Shown here piece after piece: positions 42,157 through 50,847 of a DNA stretch of 64,000 bases (positions within the stretch are counted from its first letter, which is position 1; each line of letters begins with the position of its first letter). The stretch is from Bog-1198 sp963727045. GTDB lineage: Bacteria > Pseudomonadota > Gammaproteobacteria > Steroidobacterales > Steroidobacteraceae. Position numbers and translations under genes: made by a program. The DNA is taken from positions 1,364,001 to 1,428,000 of the forward strand of contig CAVSES010000002.1 in the NCBI GenBank assembly GCA_963727045.1, read 5' to 3'. The notes under the pieces were generated by a model. That model saw only the letters and a list, made by a program, of their open reading frames with translations. It was not told the origin of the DNA and made no database searches.

Positions 42157-43082
42157 ACGCGGGCGCGTTCCATCCGCACGCGCGGTCCGGCGTCGTTTAC
42201 TACGTCGACGCCAGTTATTTCATTTTCCGGGCCTACCATTCCATGCCGAGCGACATGGTGGACCGCGAAGGCAACGCGACGCACGCTTTGTACGGGTTCG
42301 CCCGCTTCATTTCCGACCTCTTGGAGCAAGTTCGACCCGAGCGCATCGGCGTGGCTTTCGATCTGAGCCTGCGGGGCGAGACTTCCTTCCGCAACGGGAT
42401 ATATCCCGCGTACAAAGCCAATCGCGAAGCGCCCCCCGCCGATTTGGAGCGGCAATTCGCGCTGTGCCGCGAGTTTTGCCGGCATATGGGGATTGCGGAG
42501 TTCGGAAGCTCGCAGTACGAGGCCGATGACATCATCGGCACACTTGCGGTACGTTCGCGCGCCGCGGGACTGCGCAACGTATTGGTAACCCGCGACAAGG
42601 ATCTGTCGCAACTCATCCGCGACGGCGATGTGTTCTGGGACTACAGCGGCAACACACGGTATCACTACCATGACATCGGTCCGCGCTTTGGAGCGAGTCC
42701 GGAGCTCATCGCGGATTTCCTGGCTCTGACCGGCGACAGCGTGGACAATATTCCCGGCGTGCCGGGGGTCGGGAAGAAGACCGCAGCCGAACTGTTCGCG
42801 GTTTTCGGATCCCTCGATGAGTTGTATGCAAATCTCGACCGCATACCGTCGATGAAGCTGCGGGGCGCGTCCGCGGTTGCCGCCAGGCTTCTCGCGCACA
42901 AGGATGCCGCATATCTGGCCCGGCGCCTGACCGGCATCGTCTGCGACATGCCGATCGAGGCGACGCTGGATGACCTGAAACCGCGGCAACAGGACACCGC
43001 GGGGCTCGATCTGTTTTTCAATACGCACGCATTTGGCAATATACTGCGGCAGCAGGTTCGCCGAATCGCCGCGCTGGTGTAG
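42153..43082 (+). CDS. stand-alone 5'-3' exonuclease / flap endonuclease domain protein
   Basis: 309 residues from GTG 42153, which overlaps the HNH stop; the frame is open further upstream inside the HNH gene. It matches the 5'-nuclease domain of DNA polymerase I and Xni: VVYYVDASYFIFRAYHS, the acidic cluster YEADDIIGTLA and VLVTRDKDLSQLI, and the helix-hairpin-helix LTGDSVDNIPGVPGVGKKTA. All major acidic metal ligands seem present. There is no polymerase domain. The overlap suggests joint function with the HNH protein in DNA repair or defence; this is inferred. Confidence 0.87.
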   Translation: MNAGAFHPHARSGVVYYVDASYFIFRAYHSMPSDMVDREGNATHALYGFARFISDLLEQVRPERIGVAFDLSLRGETSFRNGIYPAYKANREAPPADLERQFALCREFCRHMGIAEFGSSQYEADDIIGTLAVRSRAAGLRNVLVTRDKDLSQLIRDGDVFWDYSGNTRYHYHDIGPRFGASPELIADFLALTGDSVDNIPGVPGVGKKTAAELFAVFGSLDELYANLDRIPSMKLRGASAVAARLLAHKDAAYLARRLTGIVCDMPIEATLDDLKPRQQDTAGLDLFFNTHAFGNILRQQVRRIAALV

Positions 43083-43117
43083 AAGCGCGGACCTTCGAGC
43101 CGGCGAAAGGAGCAACC

Positions 43118-44137
43118 ATGGATCGTCGCAGCCTTCTCGCCACCGCGGCGGCATCGGTCGCGCTGGGCGCAACTCGTGCCCTGGCTTCTGCGCCGCCGGA
43201 TTCCCACCCGTCGTCCGATGCTCCACCCGCAACGTCCGATGAACTCAACCCCCCGGGCATTCGAATCGCCGGCATCCGCATGGTGCCCGTGGTGGGGGGC
43301 AAATACAAAGTGTGGACCAAGAAGCTCGGGTCCGGTCCCGTCAAGGTTCTTCTGCTCCACGGCGGCCCCGGCTTCAGCCACGAATATCTCGAGGCCTTCG
43401 AGTCGTTCCTGCCCCAAGCCGGCATCGAGATGTACTACTACGATCAACTCGGCTGCAACAATTCGGACCAACCCGATGATGCATCGTTATGGACGCTTGA
43501 CCGCTACACGACGGAGGTGGAGGAAGTGCGGCGCGCGCTCGGCCTTGAAAAATTCGTGCTCTACGGACACTCGTGGGGCGGAATTCTGGCCATTGAATAT
43601 GCGCTTCACCATCAGCAGCATCTGCGCGGCCTGGTGATTTCGGACATGACCGCCGGCATAGCGTCCTACCTGAAGCGCACCGGCTTCATCAAGAGCCAGC
43701 TTCCCCCCGAGACCCTGGCCCGTCTGAAGGGGCTCGAAGCCGCACAGGACTACGACTCCCCCGAGTATCAGAAAATCATGATGGAAGATCTGTATCCGAA
43801 GATGATCTGCCGCGTAAAGCCCTGGCCCGAGCCCGTGTCCCGCGCATTCAGGCATGTCAACGACAAGATTTACAATTTGATGCAGGGCAAGAGCGAATTC
43901 CTGGTGACCGGCAACCTCAAGAATTGGGAGCGCTGGGATCGATTGCACGAAATCAAGGTCAGGACCCTCACGATCGGTTCGCGCTATGACGAGATGGACC
44001 CTGCAGACATGAAGAAAATGGCGGGCCTGATGCCGAACGCCGCCTATGCCTACTGTCCCGACGGCAGCCACTTGTGCATGTGGGATGACCAGACGGTTTA
44101 CTTCGAACACCTGCAGAGGTTCCTGCGCACCGTTTGA
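43118..44137 (+). CDS. proline iminopeptidase-like alpha/beta hydrolase, probable Tat export
   Basis: 339 residues, ATG with AGGAG seven bases upstream. The N-terminus MDRRSLLATAAASVALGATR looks like a twin-arginine signal ending near ALASA. The oxyanion motif is LLHGGPGFSHEYLE and the nucleophile motif YGHSWGGILA; a helical lid (about 175-245) and a C-terminal DGSHLCMWD that carries the His are also seen. This is the S33 proline iminopeptidase family. The predicted export suggests action on peptides in the periplasm. Confidence 0.86.
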   Translation: MDRRSLLATAAASVALGATRALASAPPDSHPSSDAPPATSDELNPPGIRIAGIRMVPVVGGKYKVWTKKLGSGPVKVLLLHGGPGFSHEYLEAFESFLPQAGIEMYYYDQLGCNNSDQPDDASLWTLDRYTTEVEEVRRALGLEKFVLYGHSWGGILAIEYALHHQQHLRGLVISDMTAGIASYLKRTGFIKSQLPPETLARLKGLEAAQDYDSPEYQKIMMEDLYPKMICRVKPWPEPVSRAFRHVNDKIYNLMQGKSEFLVTGNLKNWERWDRLHEIKVRTLTIGSRYDEMDPADMKKMAGLMPNAAYAYCPDGSHLCMWDDQTVYFEHLQRFLRTV

Positions 44138-44258
44138 TGCGAGGGGCGTGCCGACGCGCCGATTGAGAGCGTCCCGCCGGCCTTGCCTCCCGCCCCCCGG
44201 GGCCCTCCCGGGCGCAGCAGGGCGGCGGCCGGACGACATGTACGAAACCGGGAGACGC

Positions 44259-44312
44259 ATGGCTCCGGCTCGGTTAGAATGCGTCCCCCGAATTGGGGCG
44301 CTGTCCGCATGA
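44259..44312 (+). CDS. possible 17-residue leader ORF upstream of ybiT
   Basis: ATG 44259 is preceded by GGGAG at four bases' spacing. It encodes MAPARLECVPRIGALSA and ends in TGA at 44310-44312, overlapping the ATG of a second small ORF by four bases (ATGA). A possible -10 box (TAGAAT, 44275-44280) lies inside it, so if that promoter is used this ORF would not be transcribed. No homology is recognisable. Support rests on the ribosome-binding site and the overlaps alone. Confidence 0.3.
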   Translation: MAPARLECVPRIGALSA

Positions 44313-44392
44313 CGACGCGACTCCATCCGGGTACCCCCTTTTTAGCGCAGGCGCGGCCGAACGGCCGTTTTTTCTGGTTGATTGGACTCTAG
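44309..44392 (+). CDS. possible 27-residue leader peptide abutting ybiT
   Basis: ATG 44309 opens MTTRLHPGTPFLAQARPNGR followed by FFWLIGL and ends in TAG at 44390-44392; the next base is the A of the ybiT ATG, in the same frame. The codons run straight through the terminator hairpin (44354-44373), so ribosome movement along this ORF could prevent or allow the hairpin. The Shine-Dalgarno is weak (GGGG about ten bases upstream), but the ATGA overlap with the preceding small ORF could supply ribosomes. It could also be a chance reading frame. Confidence 0.4.
   Translation: MTTRLHPGTPFLAQARPNGRFFWLIGL
44354..44373 (+). terminator. intrinsic terminator 20 bases before the ybiT start codon
   Basis: CGGCC (44354-44358), loop GAAC, GGCCG (44363-44367) and then six T (44368-44373). 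It is 217 bases after the stop of the upstream hydrolase and nearly on top of the ybiT start, which is an odd place for an ordinary terminator and a typical place for an attenuator in the leader of the next gene. Confidence 0.65.
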
Positions 44393-45997
44393 ATGCTCTC
44401 CACTTCCAACGTCGCCGTTCAGTTCGGCGCCAAACCGCTCTTCGAGCAGGTTACGGTCAAGTTTTCCGACGGAAACCGCTACGGCCTCATCGGCGCAAAC
44501 GGTTCGGGGAAAACCACGCTCATGAAGGTGCTGGGAGGCGATCTCGAACCGAGCGCCGGCGACGTCATGCTGCAAGCCGGCATGCGGCTCGGCAAGCTGA
44601 ACCAGAACCAATTCGGCTACGAGGACGAGCGCGTGCTCGACGTCGTGATGCGCGGCCACACGGAACTGTGGGCCGCGATGAAGGAGCGCGACCGCATTTA
44701 TGCGGATCCGAACTCCACCGACGCCGACTACATGAAGGCCGCCGAGCTCGAGGGCGTGTTTGCGGAATACGGAGGATACGATGCCGAAGCCCGTGCCGGC
44801 AGCATCCTCACCGATGCCGGAATTCACGAGTCGAGGCACAACGGACCTATGCGGGAAGTGCCGCCGGGTTTGAAGCTGCGCGTGCTGCTCGCGCAGGCGC
44901 TGTTCTCGAGGCCCGATGTGCTCCTGCTGGACGAACCGACGAACAATCTGGACATCAATTCCATCCGCTGGCTGGAAAGCGCGCTCAACAGCTATGACGC
45001 CACCATGGTGATCATCAGCCATGACCGGCATTTCCTGAATCAGGTATGCACGCACATGGCGGATCTGGATTTCCAGCAGCTCAAGATCTATCCCGGCAAC
45101 TACGACGACTTCATGCTGGCATCGGTGCAGGCGCGGGCGCGGGTGGAAGCCGCCAATGCCAAGGCCAAGGACCGCATTTCCGACCTGCAGGAATTCGTGC
45201 GGCGCTTTTCAGCGAACGCCTCCAAGGCGCGGCAGGCGACTTCCCGCAAGAAGCAGCTCGAAAAGATCAAGATCGAGGAGATCAGACCGTCGTCGCGGCA
45301 GAATCCGTACATCCGGTTCGAGCAGGGCAAGAAGCTCTATCGCTCCGCGGTCTCCGTCGAGAAGTTGACCTTCAACTATCCCGGGTCGGACGAAAGAGTG
45401 CTCGACAATCTTAGTTTCAACGTCGAAGGCGGCGAACGCGTCGCCATCATCGGTCCGAACGGTGTCGGCAAAACCACGCTGATGCGCTGCCTCGCGGGCG
45501 AATTGCGGCCGGCCACCGGGCGGATCATGTGGGTCGAAAATGCGCAGCCCGGCTACATGCCGCAGGACCCGCAGGCCGAATTCGACGACAAGACGGATCT
45601 GTTTTCCTGGATGTCGCAATACACGGGCAAAGCGGACGATGACCAGATCGTTCGTGCGACCCTGGGGCGGCTGCTTTTTTCGGGCGAAGAGACCAAGAAA
45701 TCGGTGAAGGTCCTCTCCGGCGGCGAAAAGGGCCGCATGATCTACGGCAAACTCATGCTGACCAAGCCCAACGTGCTCTTGATGGACGAGCCCACCAATC
45801 ACATGGACATGGAAACGATCGAGTCGCTTCAAATCGGCCTCGAGCATTATCCTGGTACGCTCATCTTCGTCTCGCACGATCGCGAATTCGTGGGCGGGCT
45901 CGCGACCCGCATCATCGAACTGCGCCCGGGTGGAAGCATCGTCGACTTCCGGGGCACCTACGATGAATACCTCAAGGGACAGGGAATCGAGGTTTAG
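44393..45997 (+). CDS. ybiT: ABC-F family ATPase, YbiT-like
   Basis: 534 residues, the length of E. coli YbiT. ABC-F proteins bind the ribosomal E site and modulate translation; they have no membrane part. Two ATPase domains: Walker A GANGSGKTT and GPNGVGKTT, Walker B LLLDEPTNNLD and LLMDEPTNHMD, signature motifs VPPGLKLRVLLAQALF and LSGGEKGRMIYGKLML. The linker (about 235-310) with many Lys/Arg and the sequence ASKARQATSRKKQLEKI is the P-site interaction motif. The C-terminal half aligns with YbiT rather than EttA or Uup. A terminator and small leader ORFs precede it. Confidence 0.93.
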   Translation: MLSTSNVAVQFGAKPLFEQVTVKFSDGNRYGLIGANGSGKTTLMKVLGGDLEPSAGDVMLQAGMRLGKLNQNQFGYEDERVLDVVMRGHTELWAAMKERDRIYADPNSTDADYMKAAELEGVFAEYGGYDAEARAGSILTDAGIHESRHNGPMREVPPGLKLRVLLAQALFSRPDVLLLDEPTNNLDINSIRWLESALNSYDATMVIISHDRHFLNQVCTHMADLDFQQLKIYPGNYDDFMLASVQARARVEAANAKAKDRISDLQEFVRRFSANASKARQATSRKKQLEKIKIEEIRPSSRQNPYIRFEQGKKLYRSAVSVEKLTFNYPGSDERVLDNLSFNVEGGERVAIIGPNGVGKTTLMRCLAGELRPATGRIMWVENAQPGYMPQDPQAEFDDKTDLFSWMSQYTGKADDDQIVRATLGRLLFSGEETKKSVKVLSGGEKGRMIYGKLMLTKPNVLLMDEPTNHMDMETIESLQIGLEHYPGTLIFVSHDREFVGGLATRIIELRPGGSIVDFRGTYDEYLKGQGIEV

Positions 45998-46252
45998 GAG
46001 GCTCCCAGATCGTTCCAGTGATGACCCTGGCGACGCTGAGGCGCAATTGCCGCCCCGGCGGGATGCTCGCGGTCGTGCTCCAGCTTCCCAGTCGGGATTG
46101 CGATCCGGTCTCGCCGTCGTCGATGCCCATTCGGTGGAACTCGCATCGGGAAGGCGCTTCTGGTTGAAACCTTCGCGGCACCTGGCGGTCACGCCGATGG
46201 AAGCGAGTCGGGCGGCTTGCTAGGATGCGCGCAAAATCCGTGAACTAAGGGG

Positions 46253-47872
46253 ATGGCGGTGCGAAAACTCGCGTCTGGCTCGTGTGCCCTGATTCTGCTA
46301 TGCGCAACCTCCCTCGCGGCTGCGCCATCGACCGATCCGGTCACCGTGAATCGGATTGCGGACGCCGCCTTCAATCACGGCGAGGTGGTCGACACCGCAG
46401 CCTACTTGGCCGATCAAATCGGCGGCCGCATGACCAATTCTCCCGCCATGCGCAAGGCGGAGCGCTGGACGCAGGAGCGGTTCAAGAGCTGGGGATTGAA
46501 GGACGTGAGGGCAGAGGCGTTCGATTTTGGCCGCGGCTGGTGGATCGAATCCTCGCATGTTCGGATGACGGCGCCCCGCCCGCTCGAACTGCGCGGCATT
46601 CCCGTTGCGTGGACGCCCGCGACCAATGGCGCCTTGAACGCCGCCGTGATCGTGGCGCCGATGACCACCGACAAGGACTTTGCCGATTGGAAGGGCAAGC
46701 TGTCGGGCAAGATCGTGCTGGTGACCTGGCCGGGCCCGCCGAAAGACGATGCCGAGGTGCCGTTCCAGCGTTTGAGCGATGCGGACATCGTCAAACTGGA
46801 CAAGTATCAGCAGCCGACTTTCGATCCGGAGGCCCGCCAGAAGCGGATCGAACGATACCGCTTCAGGGCCAAACTGGACGCGTTCTTGGCGGAAGAGGGT
46901 GCGGCGGCCTGGATCCAGATGTCCCGGACGGAAGGCCGGCTGGTGCATGGAGAAGGCTCCGGCTATCGCGTCGGCAAGACGCCCAAGCTGCCAGGCGTGG
47001 AACTCGCGGCCGAGGATTACCGCAGGCTCGCGCGTCTCGCGACTTTGGGCGAAGTAAAACTTGAAATCGACAGTCGCGTGCATTTCGAGGATGCCGACCA
47101 CAACGCATACAACATCCTGGCCGACATTCCGGGTGCGGATCCCAAGGCCGGATATGTGATGGCGGGCGCCCACTTGGACAGCTGGGTCGCCGGCGATGGC
47201 GCGGCCGACAACGGAGCCGGCAGCGCGGTGGTGATGGAGGTCGCCCGCATCCTGGCAAACACGGGTGTGCAGCCGAGGCGGACCATCCGCTTCGTCCTGT
47301 GGGCGGGGGAGGAGCAGGGTCTGCTCGGGTCGGCGGCCTTCGTGGAGAAACATCTCGCACGCCGCGCGCCGCCCGCGGATCCGGCCCTCGCAGATCTTCC
47401 GCCGTATTTTTCGCTGGACAACTACCCGATACAAACGCTGCCCGGATTTTCCGAGTTGATGGCGTATTTCAATGTCGACAACGGCTCGGGAAAAATCCGC
47501 GGCGTCTACACGGAAGGAAATTTCGCCGCGGTCCCGATATTTCGCGAATGGCTCTCGCCCTTCGTGAGCCTCGGCGCGGCGGCGGTGGTTGCCGAACCGA
47601 CGGACGCAACGGACCACGTATTCTTAAGCCGGCTCGGGCTGCCGGCGTTCCAATTCATTCAAGATCCGCTCGATTATGAAACGCGGGTCCACCACACCGA
47701 CCTCGACACCTTCGATCATTTGCGGCCGGAAGACTTGCGCCAGGCGGTGGTGGTGCTCGCCAGCGTGCTCATGGACGCGGCGAATACGGACAAGCCCCTG
47801 CCGCGAAAGGTTCTACCGAGTCAACCGCGGGTCACAGATCCGTTCCACTATCCCGATCCCGCGAAGAAATAG
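46253..47872 (+). CDS. secreted M28 family zinc peptidase
   Basis: 539 residues with a signal peptide (SGSCALILLCATSLAAA). A PA-like insert (about 120-250) interrupts the N-terminal part. The two-zinc site is GAHLDSWVAGDGAADNGAGS with H and D, WAGEEQGLLGS with the catalytic Glu pair, and the C-terminal HHTDLDTFDHL. Members include aminopeptidases and carboxypeptidases that trim extracellular peptides. It is single, with 255 bases before it that hold no clear gene, and is convergent with the oxidoreductase that ends the catabolic block. Confidence 0.87.
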   Translation: MAVRKLASGSCALILLCATSLAAAPSTDPVTVNRIADAAFNHGEVVDTAAYLADQIGGRMTNSPAMRKAERWTQERFKSWGLKDVRAEAFDFGRGWWIESSHVRMTAPRPLELRGIPVAWTPATNGALNAAVIVAPMTTDKDFADWKGKLSGKIVLVTWPGPPKDDAEVPFQRLSDADIVKLDKYQQPTFDPEARQKRIERYRFRAKLDAFLAEEGAAAWIQMSRTEGRLVHGEGSGYRVGKTPKLPGVELAAEDYRRLARLATLGEVKLEIDSRVHFEDADHNAYNILADIPGADPKAGYVMAGAHLDSWVAGDGAADNGAGSAVVMEVARILANTGVQPRRTIRFVLWAGEEQGLLGSAAFVEKHLARRAPPADPALADLPPYFSLDNYPIQTLPGFSELMAYFNVDNGSGKIRGVYTEGNFAAVPIFREWLSPFVSLGAAAVVAEPTDATDHVFLSRLGLPAFQFIQDPLDYETRVHHTDLDTFDHLRPEDLRQAVVVLASVLMDAANTDKPLPRKVLPSQPRVTDPFHYPDPAKK

Positions 47873-47921
47873 TCCCAAGGACTCCCGTCCGCGCGACCGG
47901 GGGATGCTCGTGGAACGGGTT

Positions 47922-49547
47922 CTACGCCTGCTTCAGCCGGCCGCGGCGGAAATCGGCGATGATTTCCCGTGCGGCATTGTGCCCCGGCGCTCCCGTCACC
48001 CCGCCTCCCGGATGCGTGCCGGATCCGCACATGTACAGCCCCTGCAATGGTCCGCGATAATCGCCATGTCCCAGCATTGGACGCGCCGAGAACATCTGAT
48101 CCAGACTCAGCGCGCCGTGAAAAATATCCCCGCCGATGAGGCCGAACGTACGCTCGAGATCGAGCGGGCTCATGATTTGCCGGCCGAGCACCGAGGCCCT
48201 GAAATTCGGAGCGTGGCTGTTGACGAGATCGATCATGACGTCCGCGACCTGTTCGCGATGATCGTCCCACGACGCCCCGCCGGGCAGCACGGGCGCGACG
48301 TGCTGGCAGAACAGGCTAGCGACGTGTTGCCCCGGCGGCGCCAGGCTGTCATCCAGGGTCGAGGAAATCAGCATCTCGACGATGGGACGCTTGGACCATC
48401 CGCCGGCCTTTGCGTCGAGATAGGCTTGCTCCATGTAGGCGAGGCTCGGCGCCATGATGATCCCGGAAGTGTGATGCTCGGCGAGGGAACGGCCCGGCAA
48501 TGCCGTGAAGTCTGGAAGCTCCGCCAGCGCGACGTTCATGCGGAAGGTTCCTGAACCGCAGCGCCAGCGGCCGATGCGCTCGCGAAAGTCCTGGGGAAGC
48601 ACCGCAGGGTCGATGAGCGACCCGAACAGAAGCCTGGGGTTCAGATTCGATATGACGCTCCTCGCGCGGATTGTCTCGCCTTTATCGGTGAGCACCCCGA
48701 CGGCACGTCCCCTCTCGACCAGCACTTCGCGCACCGGGCTCGCCACCCGGATGTCCACGCCCCGCTCGGCCGCCGCTTTGGCCATGGCCTGGCTGATGGC
48801 GCCCATGCCGCCGATCGCGTGCCCCCACGCGCCCTTTTTGCCATTGACCTCGCCGAATACGTGGTGAAGCAGTACGTAGCCCGATCCGGCCGCATAGGGG
48901 CTTGCGTAATTTCCGACGATCCCATCGAAACCATAGGCCGCCTTGATCGGGGCGCTCTCGAACCACGCATCGAGGTAGTCTCCCGCGGACTTGACGAACA
49001 AATCCAGAAGTTCACGGCGCATCGGCATGTCGAGTTTCGCGAGTCGTTTGCCCAATCGTGCGCTGCGCAGCAGCTCGGGCATCGCGGTGAGCCAGCTGCC
49101 GGCCGTGACATTTGGCGGCGTCTCGAGCACGAGATCGCGCAGCACATCCGCAATCACCTCGAGGCGATCGCCGTATGCCGCCAGCCGCGTGGCGTCGCGC
49201 GCGGAAAATTTCGCCACTTCTGCGGCGGTCTTGCCGGCGCCGATCTTGAGGAATCGGCCATCGTCGAGCGGCAAAAAATTCGACAGCTTCCGTTCGACCA
49301 CGCGCAAGCCGTGCCGCGGGAGGTCCAAATCCCGGATCACCTTCGGATTTAGGAGCGATACGGTGTAAGCGGCGACGGAATTGCGGAAACCTGGGTGAAA
49401 TTCCTCCGTCACGGCCGCGCCGCCCACCACGCTGCGTCGCTCCAGCACGGTCACCTTCAGGCCTGCAGCAGCCAGGTAGGCCGCACAGACCAGCCCGTTG
49501 TGACCGCCGCCGATGATCACGGCATCGCGGTGCGTCGAATCAACCAT
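47922..49547 (-). CDS. FAD-dependent oxidoreductase, PYROXD2/CrtI-like
   Basis: 541 residues. The N-terminal dinucleotide motif is DAVIIGGGHNGLVCAAYLA, then GGAAVTEEFHPGFRNSVAAY, and the C-terminal FAD contact is GLYMCGSGTHPGGGVTGAPG. The set matches PYROXD2-like amine-oxidase-fold proteins related to phytoene desaturases. The substrate is not known. It overlaps the upstream Rieske oxygenase gene by eight bases and ends the minus-strand block, so it probably acts in the same catabolic pathway. Confidence 0.85.
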   Translation of the reverse strand: MVDSTHRDAVIIGGGHNGLVCAAYLAAAGLKVTVLERRSVVGGAAVTEEFHPGFRNSVAAYTVSLLNPKVIRDLDLPRHGLRVVERKLSNFLPLDDGRFLKIGAGKTAAEVAKFSARDATRLAAYGDRLEVIADVLRDLVLETPPNVTAGSWLTAMPELLRSARLGKRLAKLDMPMRRELLDLFVKSAGDYLDAWFESAPIKAAYGFDGIVGNYASPYAAGSGYVLLHHVFGEVNGKKGAWGHAIGGMGAISQAMAKAAAERGVDIRVASPVREVLVERGRAVGVLTDKGETIRARSVISNLNPRLLFGSLIDPAVLPQDFRERIGRWRCGSGTFRMNVALAELPDFTALPGRSLAEHHTSGIIMAPSLAYMEQAYLDAKAGGWSKRPIVEMLISSTLDDSLAPPGQHVASLFCQHVAPVLPGGASWDDHREQVADVMIDLVNSHAPNFRASVLGRQIMSPLDLERTFGLIGGDIFHGALSLDQMFSARPMLGHGDYRGPLQGLYMCGSGTHPGGGVTGAPGHNAAREIIADFRRGRLKQA

Positions 49548-50745
49548 GGACCATTTTCATCGCGTTGCGGACGTGCCAGCCGGCCGCCGGGGCCCGCTCG
49601 AGGCGGGATTCCGGAATGAGTTCTCGCATGCGGCGCGCGAAGCTGCGCAGGCTCACCTCGGTCCGTCCCAGCGGACCCGGCGTGTAGCCCCGCGATCCCA
49701 TGCCTGTCTGCACGCGTTCGACGAGCGATTTGTCCTCGATGCTGACCCGGCGGTTGATGCGCCAGTTCAAGTAACGCGCGACGCGCATCTCGCGGCGGCC
49801 ATCCGGATGCGCGTAGGCAATCTCGCGAATCAAGGTCTCCGTGGGCGAGATCGGAATCATCTGCATGAAGTCGATCTGATCCGGGTAAATGTCGAACGCC
49901 ACGTTGGGCCACAGTTTGAAGTAAGTCCAGAGCCGCTGCCGGTCGTCGGGCAGGTGCGGCGAGGCCGGGAGTATCGCCTGGTACAAGCGCTCCGACGGCT
50001 GCGTGGAGGGGACATCGCGGAGGTGTCCCCACATCTTGTCCACCCAGGTCTGTGCCTCCACACCGTAGCTCTGGCCGAAAAGGCGCGTGAGGCCGGGATG
50101 CGCCACCGTGATGTGCATGGCGTCGGAATAATTATCCGTCACGTTCTTCCAATTCACGTGGCGCGTGCGCAAGGTGACGCGGCCCATCGGCTGCAGTTCC
50201 TCGAGACGGTAGGCCGCCAACTCCGTCTCATAAGGCGCGAGCATTTCGGCGACGCCGGGCAGTCCCGGCTTCAGACGCACGAACACGAATCCCTTGTAAA
50301 CTTCCGTTTCGACGGGCTTGAGGCCGTATTGATCGAGGGAAAAGTCCGCGAATTCCCGGCGGTGGGGCACGGCCGCCAGATGTCCTTGAAGGTCGTAGGC
50401 CCAGGCGTGGTAGGGACAGACGATTCTCGCCTGACAGTGACCGGAGCCGCCGTCGAGCAACCGCGCCGCTCGATGGCGGCAGACGTTGAAAAACGCCCTC
50501 ACCTTCCGGTCCTGGCCGCGGATCGCAACCAGGGGATCGCCCAGAAAATCGAGCGTGTGATAATCGCCCGGATTCGGTATGTCGTTCAGATGGCATACCA
50601 ACTGCCATGAAGTGGCGAACACGCGCTCCTTCTCCGCCTCCAGGAAATCCGCGTCCCGGTAGATCCAGCCGGGGAGGCTGAATCCGTCGAGGTTGGCGGT
50701 GATCTGCGCCGATAAGTCGGTGTTCAGGGAGCGTTTTGCTTCCAT
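49540..50745 (-). CDS. Rieske non-heme iron oxygenase alpha subunit (second)
   Basis: 401 residues. The Rieske [2Fe-2S] ligands are C89/H91 in FFNVCRHR and C110/H113 in IVCPYHAW. The mononuclear iron site is VTDNYSDAMHITVAHPGL, giving D208, H211 and H216. The overall form is close to the betaine, carnitine and related quaternary-amine oxygenases. Electron transfer needs a separate reductase, which is not encoded in the window. A 102-base gap with a possible TATACT -10 box (minus strand, 50778-50783) separates it from the TetR gene, so it may have its own promoter. Confidence 0.87.
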   Translation of the reverse strand: MEAKRSLNTDLSAQITANLDGFSLPGWIYRDADFLEAEKERVFATSWQLVCHLNDIPNPGDYHTLDFLGDPLVAIRGQDRKVRAFFNVCRHRAARLLDGGSGHCQARIVCPYHAWAYDLQGHLAAVPHRREFADFSLDQYGLKPVETEVYKGFVFVRLKPGLPGVAEMLAPYETELAAYRLEELQPMGRVTLRTRHVNWKNVTDNYSDAMHITVAHPGLTRLFGQSYGVEAQTWVDKMWGHLRDVPSTQPSERLYQAILPASPHLPDDRQRLWTYFKLWPNVAFDIYPDQIDFMQMIPISPTETLIREIAYAHPDGRREMRVARYLNWRINRRVSIEDKSLVERVQTGMGSRGYTPGPLGRTEVSLRSFARRMRELIPESRLERAPAAGWHVRNAMKMVHG

Positions 50746-50847
50746 ATTCGGGGCCTTGTCGAATCTTGTTGAACGTTAGTATAGTAGGTGCAGTCATTGC
50801 CAAGTAGAAGCCCGTCTCTGCAGGCTCCCCGGCACCGCCTTTGCCGG

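Noticed and set aside
47873..47921. Terminator between the M28 peptidase and the PYROXD2-like gene
   Set aside because: Only a weak CCC/GGG pairing with no T-run; not enough to call.
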